Positions 24,696 through 35,489 are shown, numbered from the stretch's first letter. The stretch is DNA of 64,000 nt from Gnomoniopsis sp. IMI 355080 (GCA_027946555.1 JAPEVC010000109.1:55220-119219), one strand, 5' to 3'. The notes: generated by a model from the sequence alone, not told the origin. Numbers and translations are program-made.

Positions 24696-26804
24696 ATGCC
24701 CAATCAGTCCATCCGCGTGTCGCAGCGAAGACCTCGTGCCTGTCAAGGTATCCTCCTCCCGTCATCTCCTCAGCTTGAAACCCGCTGACTGTTCGAAGAA
24801 TGCACCAAGAAGAAGATCAAGTGCGACAAACAGCTGCCTTGTGAGCGGTGCCGGCGGCTGGACCTCCAGTGTACGCGTGAACTGGTCAAAATCAAGGCCA
24901 ATATCACCCAGCATGCTGCCGAGGTAGAATTTCTCCAGTCTATAGTTTCCGATTTAGAGACTGCTTCTTCGCACGGTGACTTGCAATCCATCATCCAGAA
25001 AGTGGAAAGTCGGGCCGCCAAACTGCAGTATGGCGACGATCCCACGCCGGCAACGCATCAAACAGGGGAATCGGCGGTGGGTATAGTACCAACAGACCGT
25101 CAACAAGGACACGTTAACACAAGGGGTGTGGACTTGTCTATCCTCACTACCGTTGAACATCTTGCATGGGGACGTGTATCTGGAAAATGTTTTCCACACA
25201 AGGGTTGTGGCTGCCAATATAGCACTGACATACGCCTGCCATCGTCGTTACCAATTCCGGGCTCTTCAACTCATGTCCTGGGCAGCTTTCCCCCAATCGT
25301 TGAATTAGACGACGCGAAGAAGCTCATTCGATTCCATCTCAATCATCTCGTATGGCATCACAACTGCCTGCATGCTCCAACATTCTTGGACCAATGCGAA
25401 GAATTTTGGAAAACAGGCCAGTGCGTCCACCCCCTGTGGTATGCACTGTATCTGTCAGTACTAAGTGCCACAATATTCTGCATCCAGAGTAGTGCAAGGT
25501 CAAAGACGATAGTCGACGCTGGACTTGACAAGAGCCTCGCATCAGCGCACGATGTGTTTACGGCTATGGTGGATGCACTTTGGGGCGGTCACTTCCTCCA
25601 AAACGCGGTCCTTCATTCTGTGCAAGCCATTGCTATATCGACAGAAGTTGCTCATAACCTGGGCCAGAGCCAGCTCAACGCTACCCTACTCACGGCCGGC
25701 ATTCGGATTGCCGAAAGTCTAGGACTGCATACTATACACGACACAAACATTGAGAACCATGACTGGGAGGCGAGCATACACAGAGAGGTTGGCAAGAGAG
25801 TGTGGTGCCAATTGATCATCCAGGATCACTTTGCCATACCTTTCACTGACTCTTATGTCATCTCCCCAATACACTTCAGCACGCCTTCGCCAAAAAATAT
25901 GGATGATGATAGCATCTCTGAGCTTCCCAGCTATGTGCCAACAGTGAGCTCTTATGTGCGCGTCTTACTCGAAATGGCAGCTCTAATGCCAGACCTTCAA
26001 GACGGGCTTGGCCCTATGAAACAAAGGAGACCCCTCCGTAAACAATACAAGCATATCCTCAAGGTTGACGGTCGAATGCGAGCCATAGTCCGGGGTTTTC
26101 CAGCCTTTCTTCTCCGGCAGGACATTCAACATGAAGCACGCCTTCCGTGGCTGGGCACAGCCAGAAGGAGCCTTGCAATCACCGCTGCCGAGAAAATCAT
26201 TATGATTCATCGACCTTTCTTGTTACGGTCTTTTCAGATGCCACAGTACAACTTCACACGCCGAACGTGTACAGCAGCGGCCCGGACCATTCTCGGCCAA
26301 TATGAAGCTCTAGTTGACGCCAATGACTTGTCAATCTGGACTCATACGGCATTTTGCATTACTGCTGCGGTTGTACTATGCTTCGAGATACGTACTGGCA
26401 AGGGTACAGACCTTTCCGAGGACACAGAATTTACAGCAGAAATGCATAAAAAGGCTGTTGTAGCCGCACGCGAGCATTTGGCATGTCGCAAAATAGATGT
26501 CCTGGCCCAGCGGGGCGTGACACTAATTGACATATTGCTAAACTCACCCGCAACAGAGGATGCGTCAACTTTTGGCGTCCATGTTGTAGCTGAGTTCAAT
26601 CGCGTCACTTCGGATGCTCTCAATGTTCCGTATTCAGGAGATCAAGCCGGCTCTCAGCCTGATCCTGTGAATCTTCCTGTGTTATCACATGAAGATTTTG
26701 TGAACGATATGGGGACGATGGATTATCCAGCCATGGATTTTGATATGGATTATACGGGAAACGAATTTGAGAAATGGTTCAACGGTATTTTTCTCGAAGT
26801 CTAG
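24696..26804 (+). CDS. Zn2Cys6 fungal-type transcription factor
   Basis: Exons 24696-24747 and 24799-26804 join across a 51-nt intron (GTATCC, branch CTGAC, GAAG acceptor) and give 685 residues. The intron splits the zinc cluster, which becomes complete only after splicing: Cys16, 19, 26, 32, 35 and 42 in the spacing C-x2-C-x6-C-x5-C-x2-C-x6-C, with the basic stretch TKKKIK. A short linker and coiled-coil-like segment follow (VEFLQSIVSDLE). The middle homology region of fungal_trans type covers about residues 170-480 (RIAESLGLH, HREVGKRVWCQLI). The C-terminus is acidic and aromatic, suiting an activation domain. It sits next to the dioxygenase pair and could control it, but that is inference from position only. 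Confidence 0.92.
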
Positions 26805-26856
26805 GCTATCAATATTAGTCTTTCCAAGGCTGCTTCATCCACCTGAACGCATTCTT

Positions 26857-28293
26857 TCAGACCCGTACAAAGCCAGTGTCGTTTACGCCAGGGTATGATC
26901 TGAAAGGTTCCGGAGCCGCGTTGCTTGTCATGGTGCACTGCCACATCAGTCGCTTCTTCTCTTCTGGGGCATGCTTCTCCAATTGACCCGTGATGCTGTG
27001 CATGGTACCACGGTTGTGGAATATTACCACATCGCCTTCAACCCAGCGATGGGCATATAGGTTCTCCGCCGCATAAATCTTCCGTTGCATACCATACACG
27101 ATTTTGCGCACTTCTTCGACGTTGTCGTTGACTGTGATCTCTCCTGTACGGGGATCTCGTGTGGTGAGCTTGAAGACGCAGCACCCGTGGACTTGCAGGA
27201 AAGGCCGGCACTCATTGTGAGGATTCCGCCACACCATCTGGTTGAATCAAGAATCAGTAATTACTCTTGCGGAATACTTCTAGCGAGGGGTTGAAAATAA
27301 TAAAACCTACAGGATGCTCTGCGACTTTGTCCCAGGACCACTCCGACAGTTGGTCGATTGGAACCTCCTTTCCCATGGACGGAATCGTCAGCCCATCCTC
27401 GGATGCTTTACACTGACGGATATACTCGTATGCTTGTGGCGCATATGTGACAGTGGTGTTGAGGGCAAACTCCTGCTCTTCTGGTGTTAGTAGCTCAAAT
27501 GCGCGAGCTCCTGAGAAGACTGCAAAGATTACAAATGTGGTCAGAAATTCATATCTTTTCGCATGTAGCCTGGTGCCAAGGGTCTCAAAGCTTACAGGCC
27601 GTGGCGCCGGCTGCCACGCTCTTCTCCTTTCCATCTGGAAACTTGATCTTCTGGTCTGGTAGATTAGGCAAGCGAATGCAATGTAGTATCGTCACTTGGC
27701 CGGGGAGGCGCTCGTAGAAAGGCGTGTCCATGTGCCATCTGTAGGGCCGAGTGTATCCTTGATCAAGCTCTTCCTCACTCAATGGTGATTCGTGAAACAG
27801 GGTGTGATCCTTGGGTCTCAGGTCAGCTAGAATGTTCAAATACTTAGGTAGGAGATACCATTGATTGTTTCGGTCATTATCTTACCAAGTGGACGAGTTC
27901 CAAGCTTTCAAGCCCTTCGTAGTTCTCAAATTTCCCGGTCCCAATGATGCCCACCTGAGGGGCTCTTGGTATACGACCGGCCTTATACGCTGAGAGGATG
28001 TTCCTGGGATCACTAACGGCCTTCTCACCCGCTGAATGTATATCCGATGCGCTTTCGTCGAATACTTTAGCGAGATCTGGGAGAACCGTTGGGTCGATGC
28101 CTTGCTGATTACGAATGACAACGACTTGATTTTCAAAAAGCGCTCGACGAAGTGACTCTTTATCGGGCGGTGACAGATCTTTTGGATTCACCAGAGGCAT
28201 TCCTGGTGGGAGCTTGACTTCAGCTCCAATTGCTGAGTCCTGCCTGATGTCTGAGCCGAGGGGCGCAAAGGTGAGACTAGTAGAGATGGCCAT
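26857..28293 (-). CDS. TauD/TfdA-family Fe(II)/2-oxoglutarate dioxygenase, XanA-like paralogue
   Basis: Exons complement(27886-28293), (27596-27809), (27311-27519) and (26857-27237) give 403 residues. An upstream ATG at 28377 would add 28. Exon joints were fixed by aligning with the divergent neighbour at 28819, which matches over the whole length. Iron ligands are present: H162 and D164 in YRWHMDTPFY and the late histidine in FHNRGTMHSI. The 2-oxoglutarate arginine is present in KKRLMWQC. The positions equivalent to the XanA substrate residues K122 and N358 are changed: LVHL instead of LKHP, and QCT instead of QCN. The fold and cofactor chemistry are therefore kept but the substrate probably differs from xanthine. 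Intron 27810-27885 has a less common AAG acceptor and contains a TACTTAGGTA motif. Confidence 0.88.
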
Positions 28294-28818
28294 TTTGAAT
28301 GTGACAGCACGAATGGAAGGCAGCTGGTTGGACTCTAGATCTGGAGCAGGTTCGCGGGAATTCGAGTGGATTGTCATGGGCTATATACCTTAAAATAAGA
28401 TTCTTCTCAACCTGTCTTTCGCAGCCTATTTCAAACCACCTATCAAAGGAGTCGGGCGAGTTTAGAGACTCGTCCGGGTCGTTATATTGGCATCCACGGA
28501 AAATTGTGGGGATCTCGGACGAGTTGAAGAACTCACCCGTGTTTTATCACAGCCGCACAGTGATCTGACCATAGAGCTTACGCGGATTGCGAACAATGTT
28601 ACACGTATTGAACACTTGGAAATTCGCCGGTTAGACACCCTGACAAATTCGTAAGGGTAAAGTAACTGCACTACCCTGACCTGGAGAGGCTCGCCCCGAT
28701 ACTATACTGCGTCTCTATTTATATGCCACTGGATTCCCAACCTTCAGAATACATGCCCTATTAATCCTACACTTTAAGAAACCCACCCGCACTTTGACAA
28801 AAGGTTTCAGGAAACAAA
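28294..28818. promoter_or_regulatory. Shared promoter between divergent dioxygenase genes
   Basis: 525 bases separate the two start codons. On the minus strand it contains TGATAG at 28440-28445 and TGATAA at 28544-28549. Both fit the HGATAR site of AreA/NIT2-type nitrogen regulators, which are known to govern purine use in ascomycetes. No gene is seen in it. Site function is inferred from sequence only. Confidence 0.4.
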
Positions 28819-29985
28819 ATGGGTTCCGTTGCGTTTGAGTGCAGGCAGCTTCCTCGCTTGGCAGGTTCCCAAGTGGACTTCGGTGTCGAAGTGACCGGTC
28901 TAGACATCGAGAACATTTCAGGCAAGCGACTTGAGCTGATGGAATTTTCCGCTTCCTTACTGACATCATTCTCATTAGATGATGATTTTGCCACTTTGCG
29001 CCAGGTTCTTTACGAGAACCAGGTGGTAGTGATCAAGAATCAAAGCGGTGTCTCGCCTCGAGCGCAGTACGAGCTCACAAGACGCTTCGACCCAGCAGCC
29101 GACACCTATAGCCATGGAAAATCTATCGACAAAAGAAGTGTTCTTCATGCAGATCTGAAGACAATACCACATCAGGCCCAAGTTCAGGTGATTGGTCACG
29201 GCTTCGTCGAATCTTTCGAAGGGCTTAACAACATTCAACTGAAGCACCCTCACCACAAAACCTTTCACAAGCACCCTGTTTCGCCAGAAGACGACGCAGA
29301 TTACACTCATTTCTATCGCTGGCATATCGATTCCGCCATGTACAACCTTGATCCGCCTCTAGTGACGTCTCTACTTGCAGTACAAGTTCCAAAGGGCCGA
29401 CGCCAGATTGTGCGCTACGATGACGGATCAGGGGATGAGTTGGACGTCCCACTTGGAACAACAGCCTTCTTCAGCGGGTATCGCCTCTATGAGCTCCTTT
29501 CCGATGAAGAAAAGGAGTTCGTGCGGACTTCAAAGGTCGAATATGCTGCACACCCCTACATCTGGATGAGCAAGGCAAAAGCTCGTTCAAATGGACTGGG
29601 CATTGTGTCTGAGGGCTTGGAGTTACCGGATGAGAACTTGCCTCCTGTCGAAGACTCCAAGATTAGGGTATATCCAATGGCTTGGAAGAATCCGGTCACG
29701 GGAAAATTGGCGATGATGGTTTATCCAACCCCCATCCGAAGAATACACCTCGGCAATGGCGAAGTGCTTGATGATTTGGTAGAAGTCCGGGAGAAACTGT
29801 ACAACTTACAACGAAGGGCCATCAATCCAGCCTTCGTGTACCCTCATGACTGGCAGGAGGGCGATCTCGTCTTGTTCAACAACCACGGAGTTATGCATTC
29901 CATTGTTGGATCCTTCGGCAATGACGAGGTTCGGATTTTCAGGCAGTGCAACATGGCGGCGAGTCAACCACCCATAGGACCATGA
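28819..29985 (+). CDS. xanA: 2-oxoglutarate-dependent xanthine dioxygenase (XanA type)
   Basis: Hydroxylates xanthine to uric acid with Fe(II) and 2-oxoglutarate, a fungal route independent of molybdenum xanthine dehydrogenase. The frame is open over 388 residues, but 28922-28978 looks like a 57-nt GC-AG intron (branch CTGAC, ATTAG acceptor). Removing it gives 369 residues and aligns this region without gaps to the paralogue at 26857. In the spliced numbering the iron ligands are H150, D152 and H341, one more than the H149, D151, H340 I recall for Aspergillus XanA. The recalled substrate and cofactor residues Q99, Q101, K122, E137, D138, R352, Q356 and N358 are all present with the same offset. 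Family stretches YDDGSGDELDVPLGTTAFFSG minus the last residue and YPHDWQEGDLVLF are clear. No targeting signal is seen. Orthology is well supported but not tested by search. Confidence 0.92.
   Translation: MGSVAFECRQLPRLAGSQVDFGVEVTGLDIENISGKRLELMEFSASLLTSFSLDDDFATLRQVLYENQVVVIKNQSGVSPRAQYELTRRFDPAADTYSHGKSIDKRSVLHADLKTIPHQAQVQVIGHGFVESFEGLNNIQLKHPHHKTFHKHPVSPEDDADYTHFYRWHIDSAMYNLDPPLVTSLLAVQVPKGRRQIVRYDDGSGDELDVPLGTTAFFSGYRLYELLSDEEKEFVRTSKVEYAAHPYIWMSKAKARSNGLGIVSEGLELPDENLPPVEDSKIRVYPMAWKNPVTGKLAMMVYPTPIRRIHLGNGEVLDDLVEVREKLYNLQRRAINPAFVYPHDWQEGDLVLFNNHGVMHSIVGSFGNDEVRIFRQCNMAASQPPIGP
28922..28978 (+). other. Probable 57-nt GC-AG intron inside xanA
   Basis: Begins GCAAGC after an exon-like ...TTTCAG, has a CTGAC branch about 14 bases before the ATTAG end, and is a multiple of three, so the frame stays open if it is retained. 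Its 19 encoded residues have no counterpart in the paralogue. Confidence 0.7.
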
Positions 29986-30354
29986 CGAAATATGGAGAGA
30001 TGAAGACCTCGGGAAGGTTATATAGAAATCATCAGTCAGGAGTCACTGCTTATTATTGTGATTTGGAGCTTCCATGTCATTATTGCACTTTAAGTTTTGC
30101 ATAGACCATATCATAATCGTCTTGCCTTGAGCAATCGTGATCAACTGATTACTGTGATTCACAAAGAATTCACGGTGCACTGAGAAGCAGTGATATGTAC
30201 AGCATTTCTTACTTTGTATAAGATACGATCAGGTCCTGAAAACCAATCTGCTTCTCCTGACATCAACAAATCAATCAACACTACCCAAAGCAACAACTGC
30301 AACAATAAAATACAGGTTCATTCCTATTGTCCTTCCGTGATCAAATTTTTTGAG
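29986..30354. other. Intergenic, no gene seen
   Basis: 369 bases holding the 3' flank of xanA and the upstream region of the next plus-strand gene. Nothing else noted. Confidence 0.4.
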
Positions 30355-31823
30355 ATGGTCAAAGACAGGCGCTCGTCAAACCCTGATCTCAGGCCCAGGT
30401 ATTGTTTTTGGCCTAAATGGTATATACAATACAAGGATGGGAAGGTCTTTCCAGAACAATTCACAGGCCCTCAGGTAATATGCATTTATACTTCGTGTCC
30501 TTCAAAATCCTTTGGCTGACTAGTCTGCAAACACCGAAGTCTGGGACACGGGTTGATTACACCAGAAACATAACGTGTACAGAACGTTTTGGCTTCCACG
30601 AAGAGACATATGGCGACAGTAGAAAGTTTGAGGCTGACAAAGACATCATGTTCATCCCCAATTATGTCTTTGAGCATTACGAGAAGGCAAATGCTACGGT
30701 ACTTTACGTCTACGAGGAGGGCCTCCCAGAATCTCTGCTATTTGTTCAACGCGTCGGGATTCACGCCAATGCGCTCTCCATAGAAACAATCCAGGAGGGC
30801 AGAATTCGGAACTTTGAAGGGAATCAAGCTCAGCCAGATGAGGTGGGAGATGTAATATGGGGCAAACAACTCCGCTTCATATTGCAGAACTTTCCCTCCA
30901 TCCAGGTCATCCTCGTCACAACTACCACAGTACTCGACATGTACAGATCCAAAGCCTGCCCTCTCCCATACGAAATGTTCCACCAAATCGAGGCCATCAA
31001 TCCAGCTGACCGAAGGAGGCTTGGCATCATGGATGACCAGCAACACACCAAGGTCTACCCGAAGACAGGCCGTTCCTCCAACTTTGTAATCGACGCCTGG
31101 GACGAGATTAAGACTGAGTGGCCGTTTTATAATGACAACAGGGTGAAGTACAAACTCGGCCCGTACCTTGGCATTGCTGGGATGGTGTTCTTTGCTAAAG
31201 AATGGGTGGATATGGACAGAGATGGCGAGCACGGGTTATTGTGCAGTATCATGGACAATGAGCTGCCTGCGGGGCCTATCAGGACGGCTGTGATGATGGA
31301 AAGAACTGTTCGTCATGCGCATGGGCAATTGGAGGAGAGCCCGAGACGCAAGCCAATTACTGGTTCGACCAGAGCCGATACCGAGATATCGTCTCCACGA
31401 AAGAAGAGGGATCGTCCGAAGCTTACTACAACGAGACTCTCCGCACAGAGCAAGGTAAGTGAGCTACTTTCGCTGAAGAGAAAGTGGTCCGTACGCACTT
31501 TAGATAATAAAGCTGGAGCGAAGTTGGACTGGGGAACGCATACAGCCGCCCCGGAAGCGCTATCGACGATGACAACCCTGTTGCAAAGATCGCAGTCAAG
31601 TGCAGCAAAGTCCGGTCACTGCCCAAATCCAAAGCACATGCCAGCCGCTTTTTTCACAGAGAAGCAAACGTCAACTTTGGTTCGCGCCGTCGCAGAAGGG
31701 CCTCGAGTGAAAGTCAAACGGGCAGCTTCAACACGCTTGTTGAATAAGAAGTGTTCGATGCCGTGGCTCAAAGCGAGATCCTCCGATCCAGCTTTGTCAA
31801 CCGGATTACAATTCCCTCGGTGA
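30355..31823 (+). CDS. Hypothetical protein, function unknown
   Basis: Exons 30355-30474 and 30540-31823 join in phase over a 65-nt intron (GTAATA, branch CTGAC, GAAG acceptor) and give 467 residues. The first third to half has ordered sequence (RPRYCFWPKWYIQYKDGKVF near the start, then FHEETYGDSRKFEADKDIMF and an NFPSIQVILVTTTTVLDMY strand). It looks like a globular domain I cannot name. From about residue 300 on it is Arg/Lys/Ser-rich and probably disordered (SPRKKRDRPK). A second possible intron at 31455-31503 (GTAAGT...TTTAG) would change the frame and end the protein near 31570, so the C-terminus is uncertain. No signal peptide or membrane segment seen. Confidence 0.65.
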
Positions 31824-32514
31824 AGTGGTATTGCAGGACATTCCCAGACCATCTAACAAGTGTGTGCGAGACTTTCCATAGGTACTTAGGTAGGTACTGT
31901 TTCTGGTATTGTCCTTTAACACTCCTGCCAGGCGTCTCAAATTCAAATCTCTCTGACACGCAGATTTTCCATTCTTGGGATGAGCCTCTGACCAAGTCAG
32001 GAGCATCGCCGTATTCCCGGGTCGAGTAAATTTGATGCATGATTCCCTCCTGTCAAATCTTGGAACCGTTCACGAAAGCCCACTTCAATGTGCTCTATGT
32101 ATCCGTTTGCAACCGTTGCACTTTCCTCTTTATGCCATTTTTCAAACAGAATTCCTTCACCCACTCTTAGAGGTCCAACAAACACATCGGTGGTACCTAC
32201 CTAGGTAGGTATGTTGGTCCGTTTTCGGTATCCTAACATTACGCGAGGATGTCTATGACCGTATCGGCTTCTGCTTCGCTCTATAATATCGGAACCGCGT
32301 CGGCCATATTCCCTCTCTGCCGAAATCGGCAATACTCGGCAGATTCTGTGCCGACTCAATTGCGGATCGGTCCCGATTGTTGTAGGATGACGGTATTGCC
32401 CATGCGATTCTTAAAGGAGTGTTCGTTCCCTTTTTCCCGCTGAATCCTGCGGTGTGAAATCGAATCTTGTTTCCGTCATGAATCTAATCTGGCGCACGAA
32501 CTCTAAGCAGCATC
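31824..32514. other. Intergenic, no gene seen
   Basis: About 0.7 kb. It contains TACTTAGGTA at 31883-31892 and an 18-bp palindrome at 32194-32211. Presumed promoter of the transporter gene. Confidence 0.45.
32194..32211. repeat. 18-bp palindrome built on TACCTAGGTA
   Basis: TACCTACCTAGGTAGGTA is its own reverse complement. It lies about 300 bases upstream of the MFS gene and is the longest version of the recurrent motif. Confidence 0.75.
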
Positions 32515-34395
32515 ATGACCAGCGCAATACTTGACCCCGATCGAAGGGGCAAGGCGTCAGGCTCAAGGACAAATTCACTCGACAAACGAGAGGACGAAGG
32601 GACCGCGGCAGATCCAGCGCTGCTTATAGAACAAGAGGGGTCCACTACAGATACAGATCAGCAACATACATCCCAAAATATCGCCGTCGACCGTCACGAG
32701 GCAACCTTACCGGACCAAGAGCCACCAAGTGAACAACCCGTCACGTCTCCAAGTCCCGATGGCGACCCAGCGCAGGCCGTTCAGGCCCCATACTCATCTT
32801 ATTCACTCTTTGAAAAGCGAATGATCGTTCTCGCTGCTTCGCTCAGCGCATTCTTCTCCCCGTTGACAGCACAAATCTATTTTCCAGCCTTGAACGTGGT
32901 CGCTCAGGCTTTCGACGTGAGCACCACCAAGATCAATTTGACAGTCACCACGTATATGATCTTCCAAGGCATCACGCCAATGTTCATTGGTGGCCTTGCA
33001 GATACAGCGGGTCGAAGACCGGCGTATGTGATCTGTTTCGTGGTGTATATCGCTGCGAACATCGGCGTCGCCGTTTGTCAGAACTATGCCGAATTGCTGG
33101 TCCTGCGATGTATCCAGTCAGCAGGGTCATCAAGTACGGTGGCATTGTGTCAGGCTGTCGTGGCTGATATCGTCACTAGCGCAGAGAGAGGGCAGTACAT
33201 TGGAATCACCGTACTTCCCATCGTGCTCGCGCCGTCTCTGGGTCCAGTGCTCGGGGGGATCCTAGCCCAGTATCTTGGGTGGAGGTCCATCTTCTGGTTT
33301 CTGACCATCATCGCCGCCATCACGCTAATAGCCATGCTACTTTTCTTTCCTGAAACCTGTCGAAAGCTCGTCGGCGATGGCAGCATCCGACCACATCCCG
33401 CCTATCGAACTGTGTGGCAGATGACCAAGGACACCCATAATAAGCGGAAGGCGAAAAAGACTGGCGACGCTGACCTACTTCATCGCGTCACCACGGCGTC
33501 CTCTGGAAAGTCGCGTCCAAAATTTAAGATGAACTTTGGCAACCCTTTCGACTCGGTTATGCTGCTTTTCGAGCCTGTACTTGGCCTTCTTTTGTTCTAC
33601 AGCGGTATTGTATTCGCAGGCTTCTACGCCATCGCAACATCAATGTCGGAACAGATGAAGGACCTTTACAACCTGACCGAAATCGAACTCGGCCTCATGT
33701 ATCTCCCCATGGCTGCTGGCTCCGTAGCTGCTGCCTTCGTCGTCGGCCCCGGAATCAATTGGAATTATCGGCGGCACGCTAAGCGCCTGGGCATGACGAT
33801 AAGCAAAGGTCGTCAGGATGACCTATCCGACTTTCCCATCGAGAGGGCCCGCATCGAGGTAGGCTTGCCGCTCCTCTTGCTTGCGACACTCGTACTCTTC
33901 GCATGGGGGTGGGCGCTTCAGTATAGGGCCAGCATTGCGGTGCCAGCTGTGTTGCTATTTCTCATGGGACTGGGAATGATCGGGTTCAACAACACGTCCA
34001 GTGTTCTGATCGTTGATATGTACCCTGGTCGGGCGGGGGCTGCGACAGCCGCAAACAACCTGACTCGGTGCTTGATTGGCAGCGCAGCCACTGCGGCTAT
34101 AACACCAATGATCAACAGCATGGGTATTGGTTGGAGTTTCACCCTCTATGGGTTCCTATATCTGCTCGGCGCTCCTATGCTGCTTCTAATCATGAAGAAT
34201 GGTATCAAGTGGAGACGGCGGTTGAAAGAGAAAGAGGAGAGGAAGAAGGCCCGGCGTGAAGAGAAGCAACCAAAAGACACCATCGGCCAAGATGAGGCAA
34301 GAGAGAACTTGGGTGTCGACTCTATATTTGCGGATGAGAAGTCACAGACCGCCAGAGACAGAAGCAGTGCTGTCAAAAGTGATGCACCCAAATAG
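32515..34395 (+). CDS. MFS drug:H+ antiporter, DHA1 (QDR-like) family
   Basis: Single exon, 626 residues. Proton-driven export of drugs or small metabolites across the plasma membrane is the family role. A ~95-residue hydrophilic N-terminus precedes twelve hydrophobic segments. The first runs from about residue 103 (MIVLAASLSAFFSPLTAQIY). The motif-A loop between helices 2 and 3 is GGLADTAGRRPAY. The antiporter motif C is present as LPIVLAPSLGPVLGG in helix 5. A long cytoplasmic loop around residues 295-345 separates the halves, and the tail after helix 12 is highly charged (RRRLKEKEERKKARREEK). No introns are needed. Its place next to the dioxygenases and regulator suggests export of a product or substrate of that group, which is inference. 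Confidence 0.93.
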   Translation: MTSAILDPDRRGKASGSRTNSLDKREDEGTAADPALLIEQEGSTTDTDQQHTSQNIAVDRHEATLPDQEPPSEQPVTSPSPDGDPAQAVQAPYSSYSLFEKRMIVLAASLSAFFSPLTAQIYFPALNVVAQAFDVSTTKINLTVTTYMIFQGITPMFIGGLADTAGRRPAYVICFVVYIAANIGVAVCQNYAELLVLRCIQSAGSSSTVALCQAVVADIVTSAERGQYIGITVLPIVLAPSLGPVLGGILAQYLGWRSIFWFLTIIAAITLIAMLLFFPETCRKLVGDGSIRPHPAYRTVWQMTKDTHNKRKAKKTGDADLLHRVTTASSGKSRPKFKMNFGNPFDSVMLLFEPVLGLLLFYSGIVFAGFYAIATSMSEQMKDLYNLTEIELGLMYLPMAAGSVAAAFVVGPGINWNYRRHAKRLGMTISKGRQDDLSDFPIERARIEVGLPLLLLATLVLFAWGWALQYRASIAVPAVLLFLMGLGMIGFNNTSSVLIVDMYPGRAGAATAANNLTRCLIGSAATAAITPMINSMGIGWSFTLYGFLYLLGAPMLLLIMKNGIKWRRRLKEKEERKKARREEKQPKDTIGQDEARENLGVDSIFADEKSQTARDRSSAVKSDAPK

Positions 34396-35144
34396 TGAGT
34401 AGATTTACAACTGAACATGCATCACACACAGGCATCAATACAGTACCATTGTTCTTTCTAGCATTAGTACCAGCGCTCGATTATGCCCTGGGTCGAAGTC
34501 TTGTTGGCCTGGAATATGATTTGATAGAATTCGTGAGGCAATACCATTCGGTGATTTCCAACACAAGTGCTGTCCGAGTCCAGGGCACTAATCAAGCAGC
34601 CATAGCCGTGACGCCTACCACAGCAACCAATAGACTCTCCTTCCCCGCGTGTCGCAGATGTCACTGTCAGTTGCGTGCCACCAATCCCGTGGTTGTGGGC
34701 TTATACACGTTAAGCAAAAGTTTCCGAGGCCGTAGGGCGAGTCCGTAACTTGGCATCCGAGCTTGATTATACCTAGAGCTGATTCGATCGTCTTCGATTT
34801 ACCTATGTATAGAATAACAAGTACTATGCTTAAGACTACGATACCTAAGCTTATCGAGAGTCGATAATTATGACGAGTGCTCCTTATTTTCGGCAAAGAT
34901 GAGAAAGGACGAGAATTCGGAATTTTTCACGTCAAGATCTTAGTAGCACTGTTCTTAATACATTTTTTATTCGCAATCCTGTGTAAAGACTCAAGCTAGA
35001 CCTGCTAGCGACTCTATAACTAATTTACCCCTTGGTTGTCAGATTCCTCCTCCATGTGTACTATCAGACGGTGGTCAGATTCCGCCGATCAGACTGCCAG
35101 GCGAAGAACATGTTGGGCAAGCTATTTCTACGTAGAGCTGTTCT
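34396..35144. other. Intergenic between convergent genes
   Basis: About 0.75 kb between the transporter stop and the 3' end of the minus-strand secreted protein gene. Short unsupported open frames only. Confidence 0.45.
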
Positions 35145-35489
35145 TCAGCATGACTTGGTAGCGTCCGAGACCTTCTTCCACTCTTGAAGCAAAGTTTCGG
35201 CCTCCCTTTCCTTAGAAGAGCATTTGTTGACAACCAAGCATTTCTCGTACAAGGACTTCTTGGCGCTCGACTTCACTACCCCCGTGGCAGTCTTGTAACC
35301 TGACGAGGTTTCGCAACCTTTGATGCAGTTGCGGTAGGCAGTGCAGGCTCTCGTGTGCTCATTCTCCAGCAATGCAGCATTTCCGGCCCGGATTTCCACT
35401 TTAGTGTCGAAGCCATCCGTAGGCAAGGCAACGGCGTGGACGAGGGGGGCGGCTAGGAAGAGAATGGAGAAAATCGACTGAAACTGCAT
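35145..35489 (-). CDS. Small secreted six-cysteine protein (effector-like)
   Basis: Single exon, 114 residues from the ATG at 35489. The frame extends upstream but without a signal peptide, so the internal start is chosen. Residues 1-20 (MQFQSIFSILFLAAPLVHA and one more) form a clear signal peptide with a likely cut after VHA. The mature part is about 95 residues, mostly helical and basic, with six cysteines in TRAC, RNC, KGC, EKC, NKC and the final KSC. Even cysteine number and small size fit a disulfide-stabilised apoplastic protein. The family is not recognised, and an effector role is only suggested by these features. Confidence 0.72.
   Translation of the reverse strand: MQFQSIFSILFLAAPLVHAVALPTDGFDTKVEIRAGNAALLENEHTRACTAYRNCIKGCETSSGYKTATGVVKSSAKKSLYEKCLVVNKCSSKEREAETLLQEWKKVSDATKSC

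Noticed and set aside
31455..31503. Possible 49-nt intron in the unknown gene
   Set aside because: Good donor but weak branch site, and splicing would shorten the protein. Kept only as an alternative.
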